DNA of 64,000 nucleotides from Telmatobacter sp. DSM 110680 (GTDB taxonomy: Bacteria > Acidobacteriota > Terriglobia > Terriglobales > Acidobacteriaceae), in assembly GCF_039994875.1 (NCBI RefSeq), contig NZ_CP121196.1:5022001-5086000 (forward strand), in the 5' to 3' direction. Below, piece by piece: positions 44,949 through 54,216 of the stretch. The notes under the pieces were generated by a model. It ran no database searches. It saw only the letters and a program-made list of their open reading frames with translations, and was not told where the DNA came from. Position numbers and translations under genes: made by a program. Within the stretch, counting starts at the first letter, position 1. Each line of letters begins with the position of its first letter.

Positions 44949-46874
44949 ATGCTCAAGCCGCAACAACTTTCCTTCAGACTTCTGGCTGCATTGGTCCTTT
45001 CCGTGGCTTGTGCACGAGCGCAGCAAACCACAACCGTGCAGGCGCCAGCGGAAGATTATGTCAGGTCGCACTATACGAAGTATGAGTTCCGCATTCCGAT
45101 GCGGGATGGAAAGCACCTATTCACGGCCGTGTATGTTCCGAAAGATATGAACGGAGGGCCTTATCCGTTTCTGATGGATCGCACACCTTACAGCGTCGGG
45201 CCCTACGGAGAAGATCAGTATCCGAAGAACCTCGGGCCTTCTTCTGAATTTGAGAAAAGCGGTTACATCTTCGTCTACCAGGACGTGCGCGGGCGGTGGA
45301 TGAGCGAGGGCGAGTTTATCGAGATGCGTCCGCACATCGATAACAAGAAGGGCCCGCAGGATGTGGACGATGCTTCTGATACCTATGACACGATCGAGTT
45401 CCTGCTGAAGCATGTGCCGAACAACAACGGCAAGGTGGGCATCTGGGGGATTTCGTATCCGGGGTTTTATACCTCGGCCTCGATGATCGACTCGCATCCA
45501 GCGCTGGTGGCGGCGAGTCCGCAGGCGCCGATGACAGATTTGTTCCTTGGAGATGACGGGTACCACGGCGGAGCGTTCATGCTGTCGGCGAATTTTGGGT
45601 TCTACGCCTTTTTTCAGCCGCAGAAGGAGCCGCAGACGCCGAAGGAAACAGTGCCGTTTGATTTCGGCACGCCGGACAGCTACGAGTTTTATTTGAAAGC
45701 CGGGAACATCATGAACCTGGACAAGCTGTATTTGAAAGGTTCGAACTTTCTTTTTAATGATCAAGCCAAACACACCACTTACGACGCTTACTGGCAGGCG
45801 CGAGATTTGTCGCGGCACATGAAGAACGTTAAGTGCGCGGTGCTGGTAGTGGGCGGATGGTATGACGCCGAGGATTTGAGTGGACCATACCGGACGTTTT
45901 ATGCGACCTCTAAGATGAATCCCGAGACGCCGACGACGCTTGTGGAAGGGCCGTGGGTGCATGGCGGATGGGCGCGTGGTGATGGATCGCACCTGGGCGA
46001 TGTGCAGTTCGGGTCGAATACTTCGGAGTATTTTCGGCAAAACGTGCAGTTCCCTTTCTTCGAGCACTATCTGAAGGGAAAGGGCGCGGCGCAGCCGAAA
46101 GCGGTGGTGTTCGAGACCGGAGCAAATGTGTGGCGGCATTTTGATGAATGGCCCCCGAAGATTGCAAAGGCGAAGATGCTGTACTTCCATGCAAATGGAA
46201 AACTCAGCTTCGACGCCCCTACGGAAGTGCAGAGCCGGGATGACTATGAGAGCGATCCGAATCATCCAGTGCCTTTTGTGGGGTACACGACCGATACGGT
46301 TCCCCAGCGCTACATGGTGGATGATCAGCGATTCGCAAGTTACAGGCCAGACGTGTTGACATACGAAAGCGACCCTCTGGAAGAAGACGTGACGATTGCG
46401 GGTCCAATTTCGCCGAAACTCAAAGTAGCTAGTTCGAGTACGGATTCAGATTTCGATGTCAAGCTGATTGATGTTTACCCAAATGACTATCCTGAAGCTG
46501 AGGAGACCGGCGCTCCCAAGAAACGCGTGCTGGATGCACCACCGGTGCACATGGGCGGATATCAACAATTGCTGAGGGGCGAGCCGTTTCGGGCGAAGTT
46601 TAGAAACAGCTGGGAGAAACCCGAGCCGCTGGTGCCGGAAAAGACAACTGAAATCAACTTCACGATGCCGGACTTGTTTCACACGTTTCGTCGCGGCCAC
46701 CGGATCATGGTGCAGGTTCAGAGCAGTTGGTTTCCATTGACGGATCGTAATCCTCAAGTCTTTACAGACATTCCCAACACTCCGCCAGAGCAGTTTACGA
46801 AGGCAACAGAGCAGGTGTTTCATCAGAAGGATGCGGCATCGGGAGTCGAAGTGATGGTGATGCCGAAAGACTAG
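44949..46874 (+). CDS. Exported CocE/NonD or X-Pro dipeptidyl-peptidase family hydrolase (S15)
   Basis: ATG at 44949 has AGGAG 14 bases upstream; the ORF is open to a TTG at 44922, less likely. The 641-residue protein has a signal peptide ending near ACARAQQ. The alpha/beta-hydrolase nucleophile is Ser169 in GIWGISYPGFYTSASM. The SRDY/oxyanion segment is around VYQDVRGRWMSEGEF. The C-terminal jelly-roll domain (IAGPISPKLKVASSSTDSDFD; TFRRGHRIMVQVQSSWFPL) is typical of S15/CocE enzymes. It could be a cocaine-esterase-like acyl hydrolase, beta-lactam acylase or dipeptidyl peptidase; the exact substrate is unknown. Confidence 0.92.
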   Translation: MLKPQQLSFRLLAALVLSVACARAQQTTTVQAPAEDYVRSHYTKYEFRIPMRDGKHLFTAVYVPKDMNGGPYPFLMDRTPYSVGPYGEDQYPKNLGPSSEFEKSGYIFVYQDVRGRWMSEGEFIEMRPHIDNKKGPQDVDDASDTYDTIEFLLKHVPNNNGKVGIWGISYPGFYTSASMIDSHPALVAASPQAPMTDLFLGDDGYHGGAFMLSANFGFYAFFQPQKEPQTPKETVPFDFGTPDSYEFYLKAGNIMNLDKLYLKGSNFLFNDQAKHTTYDAYWQARDLSRHMKNVKCAVLVVGGWYDAEDLSGPYRTFYATSKMNPETPTTLVEGPWVHGGWARGDGSHLGDVQFGSNTSEYFRQNVQFPFFEHYLKGKGAAQPKAVVFETGANVWRHFDEWPPKIAKAKMLYFHANGKLSFDAPTEVQSRDDYESDPNHPVPFVGYTTDTVPQRYMVDDQRFASYRPDVLTYESDPLEEDVTIAGPISPKLKVASSSTDSDFDVKLIDVYPNDYPEAEETGAPKKRVLDAPPVHMGGYQQLLRGEPFRAKFRNSWEKPEPLVPEKTTEINFTMPDLFHTFRRGHRIMVQVQSSWFPLTDRNPQVFTDIPNTPPEQFTKATEQVFHQKDAASGVEVMVMPKD

Positions 46875-46945
46875 TGATCAGTGGTCAGAACTATCTACCA
46901 GAGATCAGATCTAATTTTCGTTGTTCAACTTTGTGAGGTGTTTCG

Positions 46946-49021
46946 ATGTCGTATTGTTTCCGTCGTTGCGTTCAGGTCTTAGTTGTGGCTTTGCTTGCTG
47001 CGGCACCAGTGATCCGCGCCGAAGAGGGCATGTGGACCTTTGATAACCCGCCGCTTAAGCAGCTGGCGGCGAAGTACAACTTCCACCCGACGCAGGAATG
47101 GCTGGACCATTTGCGTTTATCAAGCGTGCGATTGAATGACGGCGGATCGGGATCGTTTGTGAGTCCCGATGGACTGCTGCTGACAAACCATCACGTAGCG
47201 CGCGGGCAACTGCAGAAGAATTCAACCGCGGAACATGATTACTTGCTAAACGGGTTCTATGCAGCAACGCCAGACCAGGAGATGAAATCGCCCGACCTCG
47301 AGATCAATGTGCTGGTGAGCATGGAAGACGTCACCGCAAAGGTACAGGGTGCAGCCAAAGGAGTCAGCGACGAGAAGCAAGCTTTAAAAGCACGCGAGGC
47401 AGCGATTGCGGCAATCACCAAGGAAGGCAAAGACAAGACCGGATTGCGCTCAGACGTGGTGTCGTTTTACAACGGCGGCGAGTACTGGCTGTATCAGTAC
47501 AAGGTTTATACGGATGTGCGGCTGGTGTTTGCGCCGGAACAGCAGGCGGCGTTTTTTGGCGGCGATCCCGATAACTTTACCTATCCACGCTACGACCTGG
47601 ATATGGCGCTTTTTCGCGTTTACGACAACGGCAAGCCATTGCACACTGACAATTTTCTAAAGTGGAGCGCGAAAGGCGCTGCACCCGGCGAGCTGATCTT
47701 CATCTCCGGCCATCCGGGTTCAACTTCGCGACAGGACACGATGGCGCAGTTGCTCGTAGAACGGGATGTGGTTGAACCGGCAGTAACGGATTACTTAAAA
47801 CGGCGCATTGCCGCAGCGCAGGAGTACGCGGCAAAGGGACCCGAGCAGGCTCGCCAGGTTGGTTCGACTATCTTTGGACTGCAGAACAGCTTGAAGGTCT
47901 ATGTGGGCCGGACAGAAGCTTTGGCCGACAAGAATTTGATCGCGAAGAAGCAGGCGGATGAGGACGACTTCCGCAAGAAGGTTGCCGCAAACCCAGAATG
48001 GCAAAAGGAGTTCGGGGGAGCGTGGGAAACAATCGCGAAGGCGGAGGAACTGGTGAAGCCGGAGTTCCGATATCAGATCTATCGACGAACCGACAGCCGG
48101 CTTTTCTCGATTGCGCTGTTGCTGGTGCAGTATGCGGCGGAGATGAAAAAGCCTGATGGCGAGAGGCTGGCGCAGTTCCACGATGCGAACCTGCAGTCTC
48201 TCAAATTCCAACTGCTTTCGCCGGCTCCGATCACTACGGATACGGAAAAGCTGTTCATGAAAACGGCGCTGGGTCTTGGCGCGGAGAAGCTGGGAAAAGA
48301 CGATCCGTATGTACAGGCTGTATTGCACGGCGGTCCGGTAGATACCACCGTAGACTCGATGGTTGACGGCACGAAACTGGGCGACGTGGCTGTGCGCAAA
48401 GCCCTGATGGACGGTGGTGAGGCTGCAATTGCAGCTTCTACCGATCCGATGATTGTGGCGGCGCGTCGTGTTGATCCGATTGTGCGCGCATCACAAAAGA
48501 AGATGCGCGACACGGTTTCGAGCGTCGTGACGCCTGCAGGCGAAAAGCTGGGTAAGGCGCGGTTTCTGGTGTATGGGAAAAACGCCTATCCCGACGCCAC
48601 ATTTACCCTGCGTCTGAGCTACGGAACGGTCGATGGGTATCCCTACAACGGAACAGTTGCCCCGCCAATTACCACCTTTTATGGACTCTATGATCGTGCG
48701 GATAGCTTCGGAAACAAGGCTCCGTTCGATCTGACGCCGAAAGAAGCGGCGGCGCTGGGCAAAATTGAGTTGTCAACGCCACTCGATTTCGTTTCGACGG
48801 GAGACATCATTGGCGGCAACTCGGGTTCGCCTGTGGTGAATCATGCAGGCGAGTTGGTGGGGCTGATCTTTGACGGCAACATTGAGTCGTTGGCAGGCGA
48901 TTTCGTATACGACGGCACGAAGAATCGCGCGGTGGCGGTTCACTCATCAGGAATGATTGAGGGGTTGCGCAAGCTTTATGGCGCGGACGCTCTGGCAGAT
49001 GAGTTGCAGGGAAAGAAGTAA
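46946..49021 (+). CDS. Exported S46-family dipeptidyl peptidase
   Basis: The 691-residue protein has a signal peptide (VLVVALLAAAPVIRAEEG). It starts the mature form with MWTFDNPPLKQLAAKYNF, typical of DPP7/DPP11. Catalytic residues are the His in LLTNHHVARGQ (82-83), a likely Asp in the middle beta-region and Ser626 in GGNSGSPVVN. S46 enzymes release dipeptides from short peptides in the periplasm. It is 71 bases after the S15 gene, followed by a good terminator, so the two form a peptide-scavenging unit. Confidence 0.94.
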   Translation: MSYCFRRCVQVLVVALLAAAPVIRAEEGMWTFDNPPLKQLAAKYNFHPTQEWLDHLRLSSVRLNDGGSGSFVSPDGLLLTNHHVARGQLQKNSTAEHDYLLNGFYAATPDQEMKSPDLEINVLVSMEDVTAKVQGAAKGVSDEKQALKAREAAIAAITKEGKDKTGLRSDVVSFYNGGEYWLYQYKVYTDVRLVFAPEQQAAFFGGDPDNFTYPRYDLDMALFRVYDNGKPLHTDNFLKWSAKGAAPGELIFISGHPGSTSRQDTMAQLLVERDVVEPAVTDYLKRRIAAAQEYAAKGPEQARQVGSTIFGLQNSLKVYVGRTEALADKNLIAKKQADEDDFRKKVAANPEWQKEFGGAWETIAKAEELVKPEFRYQIYRRTDSRLFSIALLLVQYAAEMKKPDGERLAQFHDANLQSLKFQLLSPAPITTDTEKLFMKTALGLGAEKLGKDDPYVQAVLHGGPVDTTVDSMVDGTKLGDVAVRKALMDGGEAAIAASTDPMIVAARRVDPIVRASQKKMRDTVSSVVTPAGEKLGKARFLVYGKNAYPDATFTLRLSYGTVDGYPYNGTVAPPITTFYGLYDRADSFGNKAPFDLTPKEAAALGKIELSTPLDFVSTGDIIGGNSGSPVVNHAGELVGLIFDGNIESLAGDFVYDGTKNRAVAVHSSGMIEGLRKLYGADALADELQGKK

Positions 49022-49054
49022 GTTCTGAATTTTTGGTATCGCGTTCTTCTTTCT

Positions 49055-49086
49055 GAGAGGGAGCCTTTTGGGCTTCCTCTCTTTTT
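49055..49086 (+). terminator. Rho-independent terminator after S46 peptidase
   Basis: An 11-base stem GAGAGGGAGCC/GGCTTCCTCTC with one G-T wobble, a 5-base loop TTTTG, and TTTTT directly after at 49082-49086. It lies 33 bases after the stop codon and is a textbook intrinsic terminator. Confidence 0.85.
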
Positions 49087-49100
49087 GTGCTCAGGAAGAG

Positions 49101-50261
49101 CTAGCCAAGTTGCGGCTTGGGTCGTGCTGCCTTAGAAGGGCGAAGTCCGGGCATCACGAATGCCATGAGAAGCAGTCCGGCGGGGATCAACAGCATGCCA
49201 GTGCGAAGGGAGCCCGTTTGAGCGGAGACGAGACCTGCAAGCCAAGGGACCGCGGAGCCGCCGAAGCCGGCGGTGAAGAGGATCCAACGGGAGTCCGCCG
49301 TGCGTTGAGTGGCCGCGAAAAAGCCGGCTAGAACGAGCGGGTAAGTGGGAGCGAGAGCCGCGCCGAGTAGAAACATCGCAAGATTCCGAGTGGGAACGGA
49401 GGGCGCGACCTCGAGGAACAAGGCTGCTGCGATTCCAAGCGTAACTGAGATACGAAATACTGTTATGGATGAAACCCGCAGAAGAAGTAGAGATGAGATG
49501 CCGCGGGAGGAAAGAAATCCTGCCCAGTAGAACGAGGATGAGATCGCCGCAAACACGACGCCGCTCCCGGCCATACGCAACGCGTATGTAGGCAGCCATG
49601 CGGCCACGGTGTTTTCGATGCCCACCTGCAAAAAGGCTGCAAAGGCAAAGACCGCCACGAGGTTGAATGAGGTGCCTGAGGAAAGAGCCTCAGGGGTCTC
49701 GGGTTTGGCTTGGGGGAGATCGCGTAGCATTACGCCGCAGGCAACAGCCGCAACTGCAGAGGCGATGGAAAATACAATGTAGGTCGCGCGATAGTCGTAA
49801 TGCATGAGGATACGCGCAGCGATAAGAGGGGCGGCAAGAGCGCCGATGCTCCACGAGAAGTTGAGGAAAGTGAGCAGAGGTGCACAGCGCTCGGGGAAAT
49901 TGCGGCCGATGAAAAGAGTGACGGCGGACATAGGGACGCCAACGCTGATTCCGAGTAGAAGAAATGCTGGTGCAAGAAGCGGACGCGGGCTGGCAGCAAC
50001 GGCGAGGCAAGTCAGCACCATTCCGGTGAATCCGATGGTCATCAGTCGCGCATAGCTGCCTCGACAGAGGAGAGCGCCAAGCGATGTGCCGGCGAAGTAC
50101 AACAGAAAGAGAAGCCCGGAAGTGGAATCGCTGAGGCGAAAGCGCACCGCCAACGACGGAAGCAGCGCGCCACCGACGGCGTGCAGGACACCGGTTAGCG
50201 CGAAGACCGGATGGAGTACGGCGAGTGTGCGAACGGAATTTGGTTTGGACTCGAGCGGCAT
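49101..50261 (-). CDS. MFS transporter
   Basis: The 386-residue protein has about 12 hydrophobic segments with the MFS loop between helices 2 and 3 (FAGTSLGALLCRGSYARLM). Helices 4-5 include LLAPAFLLLGISVGVPMSAV and FPERCAPLLTFLNFSWSIGA. It resembles the fucose/glucose permease-like FucP or YfkF group, and the substrate is probably a sugar. It follows the LacI gene by seven bases, so that regulator likely controls it. Confidence 0.88.
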   Translation of the reverse strand: MPLESKPNSVRTLAVLHPVFALTGVLHAVGGALLPSLAVRFRLSDSTSGLLFLLYFAGTSLGALLCRGSYARLMTIGFTGMVLTCLAVAASPRPLLAPAFLLLGISVGVPMSAVTLFIGRNFPERCAPLLTFLNFSWSIGALAAPLIAARILMHYDYRATYIVFSIASAVAAVACGVMLRDLPQAKPETPEALSSGTSFNLVAVFAFAAFLQVGIENTVAAWLPTYALRMAGSGVVFAAISSSFYWAGFLSSRGISSLLLLRVSSITVFRISVTLGIAAALFLEVAPSVPTRNLAMFLLGAALAPTYPLVLAGFFAATQRTADSRWILFTAGFGGSAVPWLAGLVSAQTGSLRTGMLLIPAGLLLMAFVMPGLRPSKAARPKPQLG

Positions 50262-50268
50262 CGGCGAT

Positions 50269-51342
50269 TCAAATACGCTTGATGCGATTGCGCTTGGGAT
50301 TGGGCGGGCTTGTGGACTCGCGAATGATGAGTTCAGGATGAATTGGAACGAAGTCTGGGAATGTTGCCTGCCTTCGAATGCGCTGAAGAAGAATGCGCGC
50401 GGCAGTGGTACCCATACTGTAAAGCGGCTGACGGATCGTGGTGAGACTGGGATTATGGTAGGCGGCGCTCTGAATATCGTCGAAGCCTATAACGGAGACG
50501 TCAGTGGGAACGTGAAGACCGTGGTTCATGAGTGCGCGAATAGCTCCGATGGCGGCAACGTCGTTGTAGCAAAGCAGTGCGGTAAAATCCGCGCCTTTTT
50601 GAATCAGTTCGCTAGCCGGCTCGTAGCCAAGTTCAGGAGTAGAAACGCGAAGCTTCAGTTGCACAACAAGGTCGGGCGGGACTTCAAGTTTCAGCTCCCG
50701 GGCGACCGCCATGAGGCATCTCCAGCGATCGTCGGCATCGGAACTGTGGCTGCCACCACGCATGAATGCGATCTTTCGGTGGCCAAGCTGGTAAAGGTGG
50801 CGGAGAGCGAGTTCGGCCGCGCGCTTCTGGTCGAGCACGACGTTGGTAACACCTTCGATTTTGCGATGGCCAGCGACGACTACGGCAGGTAAAACTCCCA
50901 TACTCTTTTCGAGAGCCGTGTCGATGAAAATAAAGCCTTCGACGGATCGATCCATGAAGAGACGCGGGTACTCTTCGATGAGGTCTGGTTTACGGCGATG
51001 ACTGGCGGTGAGGTAGAAGTATCCCTCTTCAATTAGGTGCTCTTCAATGCCGCTCAGGACCTGCATGGCGTAGCTGTCGCTGAGTTCGGGAACGAGGACA
51101 CCGATGGTGAAGGTCTTTCTCTTACGCAGGGAGCGCGCGAAGAAACTGGGACGGTAATCGAACTTCGCCGCAGCCTCGATGACGCGGTCGCGCGTTTCCT
51201 GAGGAATGGAGCGAACGCCCGGAGCGTTATTGAGCACAAGCGAAATGGTAGCCGGAGAGAGATTGAGGTACTCGCCAAGGGTGCGCAGACTGATAGGCTG
51301 GCCGGGCTGGGGCGCCACTCCTGGTTTCGTTCGCTTGGGCAT
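50269..51342 (-). CDS. LacI-family transcriptional regulator
   Basis: ATG at 51342 gives 357 residues. The helix-turn-helix and hinge are ISLRTLGEYLNLSPATISLV and LNNAPGVRSIPQETRDRVIE, then YRPSFFARSLRKRKTFTIGV, the LacI linker. The periplasmic-binding-protein-like body carries VEGFIFIDTALEK, VVVAGHRKIEGVTN, and GFDDIQSAAYHNPSLTTIRQ. It is first in the unit with MFS and divergent from a beta-propeller gene; the ligand is probably a carbohydrate or derivative. A clear operator palindrome was not found between the genes. Confidence 0.93.
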   Translation of the reverse strand: MPKRTKPGVAPQPGQPISLRTLGEYLNLSPATISLVLNNAPGVRSIPQETRDRVIEAAAKFDYRPSFFARSLRKRKTFTIGVLVPELSDSYAMQVLSGIEEHLIEEGYFYLTASHRRKPDLIEEYPRLFMDRSVEGFIFIDTALEKSMGVLPAVVVAGHRKIEGVTNVVLDQKRAAELALRHLYQLGHRKIAFMRGGSHSSDADDRWRCLMAVARELKLEVPPDLVVQLKLRVSTPELGYEPASELIQKGADFTALLCYNDVAAIGAIRALMNHGLHVPTDVSVIGFDDIQSAAYHNPSLTTIRQPLYSMGTTAARILLQRIRRQATFPDFVPIHPELIIRESTSPPNPKRNRIKRI

Positions 51343-51470
51343 GCATTCCTGTTTTAACACCGTGGGGGCAAGGCGCGCTGTGTTTTCGCGATGACGCTAG
51401 AGGCGGGAAGACGCGAAGAAGGTGAATGCGCGAGAATGATCCGGTTTAAGAAATGCAGCGGAGGAAGAGC

Positions 51471-52976
51471 ATGAATCGGCGGGACCTGTCATTTTGTTTT
51501 GTTCTAAGTTTCCTGATTGGCGCGTCATTTGTTCAGGGTCAGGTCGGAGGTGTGGGGGTTTTTGAGGGGCATCAAGACGTAGGGACCGTCCTTTATCCGG
51601 GATCGACCAGTTTTGATGCTGCCAAGGAGAGCTATACGGTGACGGGCAGCGGTGAGAATATGTGGTTCGGCATGGATGATTTTCAGTTTGCATGGAAGAA
51701 GATGAGCGGGGATATTGCGATCTCCGCCGATATCGCGTTCGTGGCCGACAAGGGAAACAACCATCGCAAAGCGGTGCTGATGATACGGCAGGCCTTGGAC
51801 GGGAATGCTCCCGCAGTGGATATCGCACGGCATGGCGATGGGCTGACATCGCTGCAGTTTCGAGACGCAACCGGCTCGGACGCTCACGAGGTGCAATCGA
51901 ACGTAGTTGCACCGAAGCGTATGCGGCTCGAAAAGCGCGGCGACTATTTCTATGCCTTTGTTTCTGGAGCTGACGGGAAGCTCGAGCCTGCCGGAGCGTC
52001 AACGAAGCTGGCTTTGGAGGGGTCGTTCTACGTGGGAATTGGCGTTTCTGCGCATGACAAGGACGCGAGTGAATCTGCGATTTTCTCGAATGTGAGGATT
52101 GAGGCGCTTCCGCCATCGGCGGTTAAGCCGGTACTTTACAGCACGCTTGAGACCGTGCCGGTGGCATCAACGGATCGCCGCATCTCGTATGTTGCACAAA
52201 AACACTTTGAGGCTCCGAACTGGTCGCGGAATGGGTCTTATTTTTTATTTAATCAGGACGGTGGGATCTATCGGCTGGCTGTGAATGGCGGAAAACCGGC
52301 ACGGATATCAACTGATCCGCAGGTGAAGTGCAACAACGATCACGGAATTTCTCCCGATGGAACGATGCTGGCGATCAGCGATTCAACCGAGACAGGCAAG
52401 TCGATGGTCTACACATTGCCGATTTCCGGCGGCAAGCCAAAAAAGATTACAGCGACTGGACCGTCATATTGGCATGGATGGTCACCGGATGGCGCGACGT
52501 TGGCGTTCGTCGGACAACGCGGAGACAATTTTGATATCTACTCAATCTCAGTGAATGGGGGAGAAGAGAAGCGGCTGACGACGGCGACAGGACTGGACGA
52601 TGGGCCGGAATATTCGCCTGACGGACAATGGATCTACTTCAACTCAGAACGCACCGGTCACATGCAGATATGGCGGATGCATACGGATGGCAGCGACCAG
52701 GAACAGGTGATTACCGACGAGACGAACGATTGGTTCCCTCACCTCTCGCCGGATGGTAAATGGATGACGTTTGTCGCCTTTGAGAAGGGCGTCACGGGGC
52801 ATCCGCCGGACAAGGATGTGACGCTGAATGTGATGTCGATTGCGGACAAAAAGGTGAAGGTGCTGGCGAAGTTGTTTGGGGGACAAGGGACAAATAATGT
52901 GCCATCGTGGTCTCCAGACAGCACGAAAGTAGCGTTTGTGAGCTATGAGTATTTGACCCCAGAGACGAGAGAATAA
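51471..52976 (+). CDS. Exported TolB-like beta-propeller (PD40) protein
   Basis: ATG at 51471 has GGAGGAAGAGC directly upstream. The 501-residue protein has a signal peptide (LSFCFVLSFLIGASFVQGQ). The N-terminal ~200 residues form a concanavalin-like/DUF1349-type beta sandwich (DFQFAWKKMSGDIAISADIA; RLEKRGDYFYAFVSG). The C-terminal half has about six PD40 blades, such as WSPDGATLAFVGQRGDNFDI, YSPDGQWIYFNSERTGHMQI and LSPDGKWMTFVAFE. It may bind or sense polysaccharides. It is followed 47 bases later by the HpcH/HpaI aldolase. Confidence 0.9.
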   Translation: MNRRDLSFCFVLSFLIGASFVQGQVGGVGVFEGHQDVGTVLYPGSTSFDAAKESYTVTGSGENMWFGMDDFQFAWKKMSGDIAISADIAFVADKGNNHRKAVLMIRQALDGNAPAVDIARHGDGLTSLQFRDATGSDAHEVQSNVVAPKRMRLEKRGDYFYAFVSGADGKLEPAGASTKLALEGSFYVGIGVSAHDKDASESAIFSNVRIEALPPSAVKPVLYSTLETVPVASTDRRISYVAQKHFEAPNWSRNGSYFLFNQDGGIYRLAVNGGKPARISTDPQVKCNNDHGISPDGTMLAISDSTETGKSMVYTLPISGGKPKKITATGPSYWHGWSPDGATLAFVGQRGDNFDIYSISVNGGEEKRLTTATGLDDGPEYSPDGQWIYFNSERTGHMQIWRMHTDGSDQEQVITDETNDWFPHLSPDGKWMTFVAFEKGVTGHPPDKDVTLNVMSIADKKVKVLAKLFGGQGTNNVPSWSPDSTKVAFVSYEYLTPETRE

Positions 52977-53023
52977 GGCCTGAGCATTTCACGGTCGATG
53001 GTCGTGGTTATGGAGAGCGCTGG

Positions 53024-53788
53024 ATGGATGTGAAGGCATGGCTCCACTCGAATGGAATGAAGTTGGGGACGATTGTAACGATCGATCATCCGGCGATCTT
53101 GGAGATTGCGGGCCTGGCGGGATTTGATTGGCTATGGATCGATGGCGAACACGGGCGTTTCAATGAGGTCAGCGCAGCGACAGCATGTGCGGTGAATGCG
53201 GGCGGTCCACCTTTGTTTGTGCGGCTGCCGGATCGTTCGGCGACAGCCATCAAGCGCTTTCTCGATATCGGTTGCGATGGGATTATTCTGCCGCAGGTTT
53301 CTTCAGTCATCGAGGTGGATGAGATTGCGCGAGCCGCGTTGTATCCGCCGCGCGGAGAGCGCAGCGTAGGGATCGCACGCGCGCAGGGATATGGGACGAG
53401 ATTTGCTGAGTGCCTGCGCACGCAGGATTACGCAATCATCGTGCAGATCGAATCGGCAGCGGGAGTGAGCAACGCGGAGACCATTATTCGTCATTCAGCG
53501 GTGGATGCTGTGATGATTGGGCCGTATGACCTGAGTGGATCATTCGGAATACCGGGAGAAGTTGAAGCTCCGCAAGTGATTGATGGCATTGCAAGAGTTA
53601 AATCTCTAGCGAAGATCGCTGGAAAGCCATGCGGAATTTTTGCGCCGACTGCGGAAAAGGCGGAGGCCTACGCAGAAGATGGGTTCGAACTGATCGCTGT
53701 GGGCATGGATTGCGGCGTGCTCTTGAGTGGATACAAGAGAATCCATGAATCAATTGGGCCGGCAAGGCGTGCATCTAATCGCATCTAA
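53024..53788 (+). CDS. HpcH/HpaI-family aldolase
   Basis: The 254-residue TIM-barrel protein has LGTIVTIDHPAILEIAGLAG, FDWLWIDGEHGRFN (metal region), PLFVRLPDRSATAIKRFLDI, and IVQIESAAGVSNAETIIRHS, where the Glu of IVQIES is the conserved metal ligand. It ends with the GPYDLSGSFGIPGEVEAPQV loop. Family members cleave 2-keto-3-deoxy acids (for example from sugar acids or aromatics) to pyruvate and an aldehyde. With LacI and MFS nearby, a sugar-acid degradation role is plausible. Confidence 0.92.
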   Translation: MDVKAWLHSNGMKLGTIVTIDHPAILEIAGLAGFDWLWIDGEHGRFNEVSAATACAVNAGGPPLFVRLPDRSATAIKRFLDIGCDGIILPQVSSVIEVDEIARAALYPPRGERSVGIARAQGYGTRFAECLRTQDYAIIVQIESAAGVSNAETIIRHSAVDAVMIGPYDLSGSFGIPGEVEAPQVIDGIARVKSLAKIAGKPCGIFAPTAEKAEAYAEDGFELIAVGMDCGVLLSGYKRIHESIGPARRASNRI

Positions 53789-53987
53789 AAGGGCCTTCCT
53801 TGCGCTCGCCTCTAGGCTGAGTGCCTTCGCTAGAGTTGCCTGCCTCGTTGTTTCTGAGTCCAAATGGTGGGATGATCTGGTCTGAGCATAAGTCCATCGA
53901 CTGAATTTTGACGGATGTAAGACCATCGGATTCGCCGCGCTTTCGGTGTAGCCTAGGTAAGGCCGATTGACGGATAATCGCAAGTAC

Positions 53988-54077
53988 GGAGAGTTGGCAG
54001 AGCGGTTGATTGCATCGGTCTTGAAAACCGACATACCTGAAAGGGTATCGGGGGTTCAAATCCCTCACTCTCCGCCA
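53988..54077 (+). tRNA. tRNA-Ser (anticodon UGA)
   Basis: A 90-base tRNA with encoded CCA. The acceptor stem GGAGAGT (53988-53994) pairs with ACTCTCC (54067-54073). The anticodon stem TCGGT/ACCGA encloses loop CTTGAAA, with anticodon TGA at 54022-54024, reading UCA. A long variable arm and the T-arm GGGGGTTCAAATCCC are present, as expected for a class II tRNA-Ser. No integrase or duplicated 3' end is seen nearby. Confidence 0.95.
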
Positions 54078-54216
54078 TAGAGTCCGTATTATCAATAACT
54101 TCTAGAGACCATCTGCACTTCCGGCATCTTTGGGCGAATTCCAAGAATTCGAAACCAAAAAGAGACGAGAGAAAATTGTGTGCGCCTTGAGATCCGCAAG
54201 GAAGAGCCCGATTTCT

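Noticed and set aside
45117..46265. Open frame of 382 codons on the minus strand opposite the S15-type gene
   Set aside because: Arg/His/Ile-rich composition and no motif; the S15 gene on the plus strand has the catalytic GISYPG and a signal peptide.
51343..51470. LacI operator between the divergent LacI and propeller genes
   Set aside because: No convincing palindrome with a central CG was found; candidates had too many mismatches.
53988..54077. tRNA-Ser as an integration (att) site
   Set aside because: No integrase gene and no duplicated 3' end of the tRNA were seen in the window.
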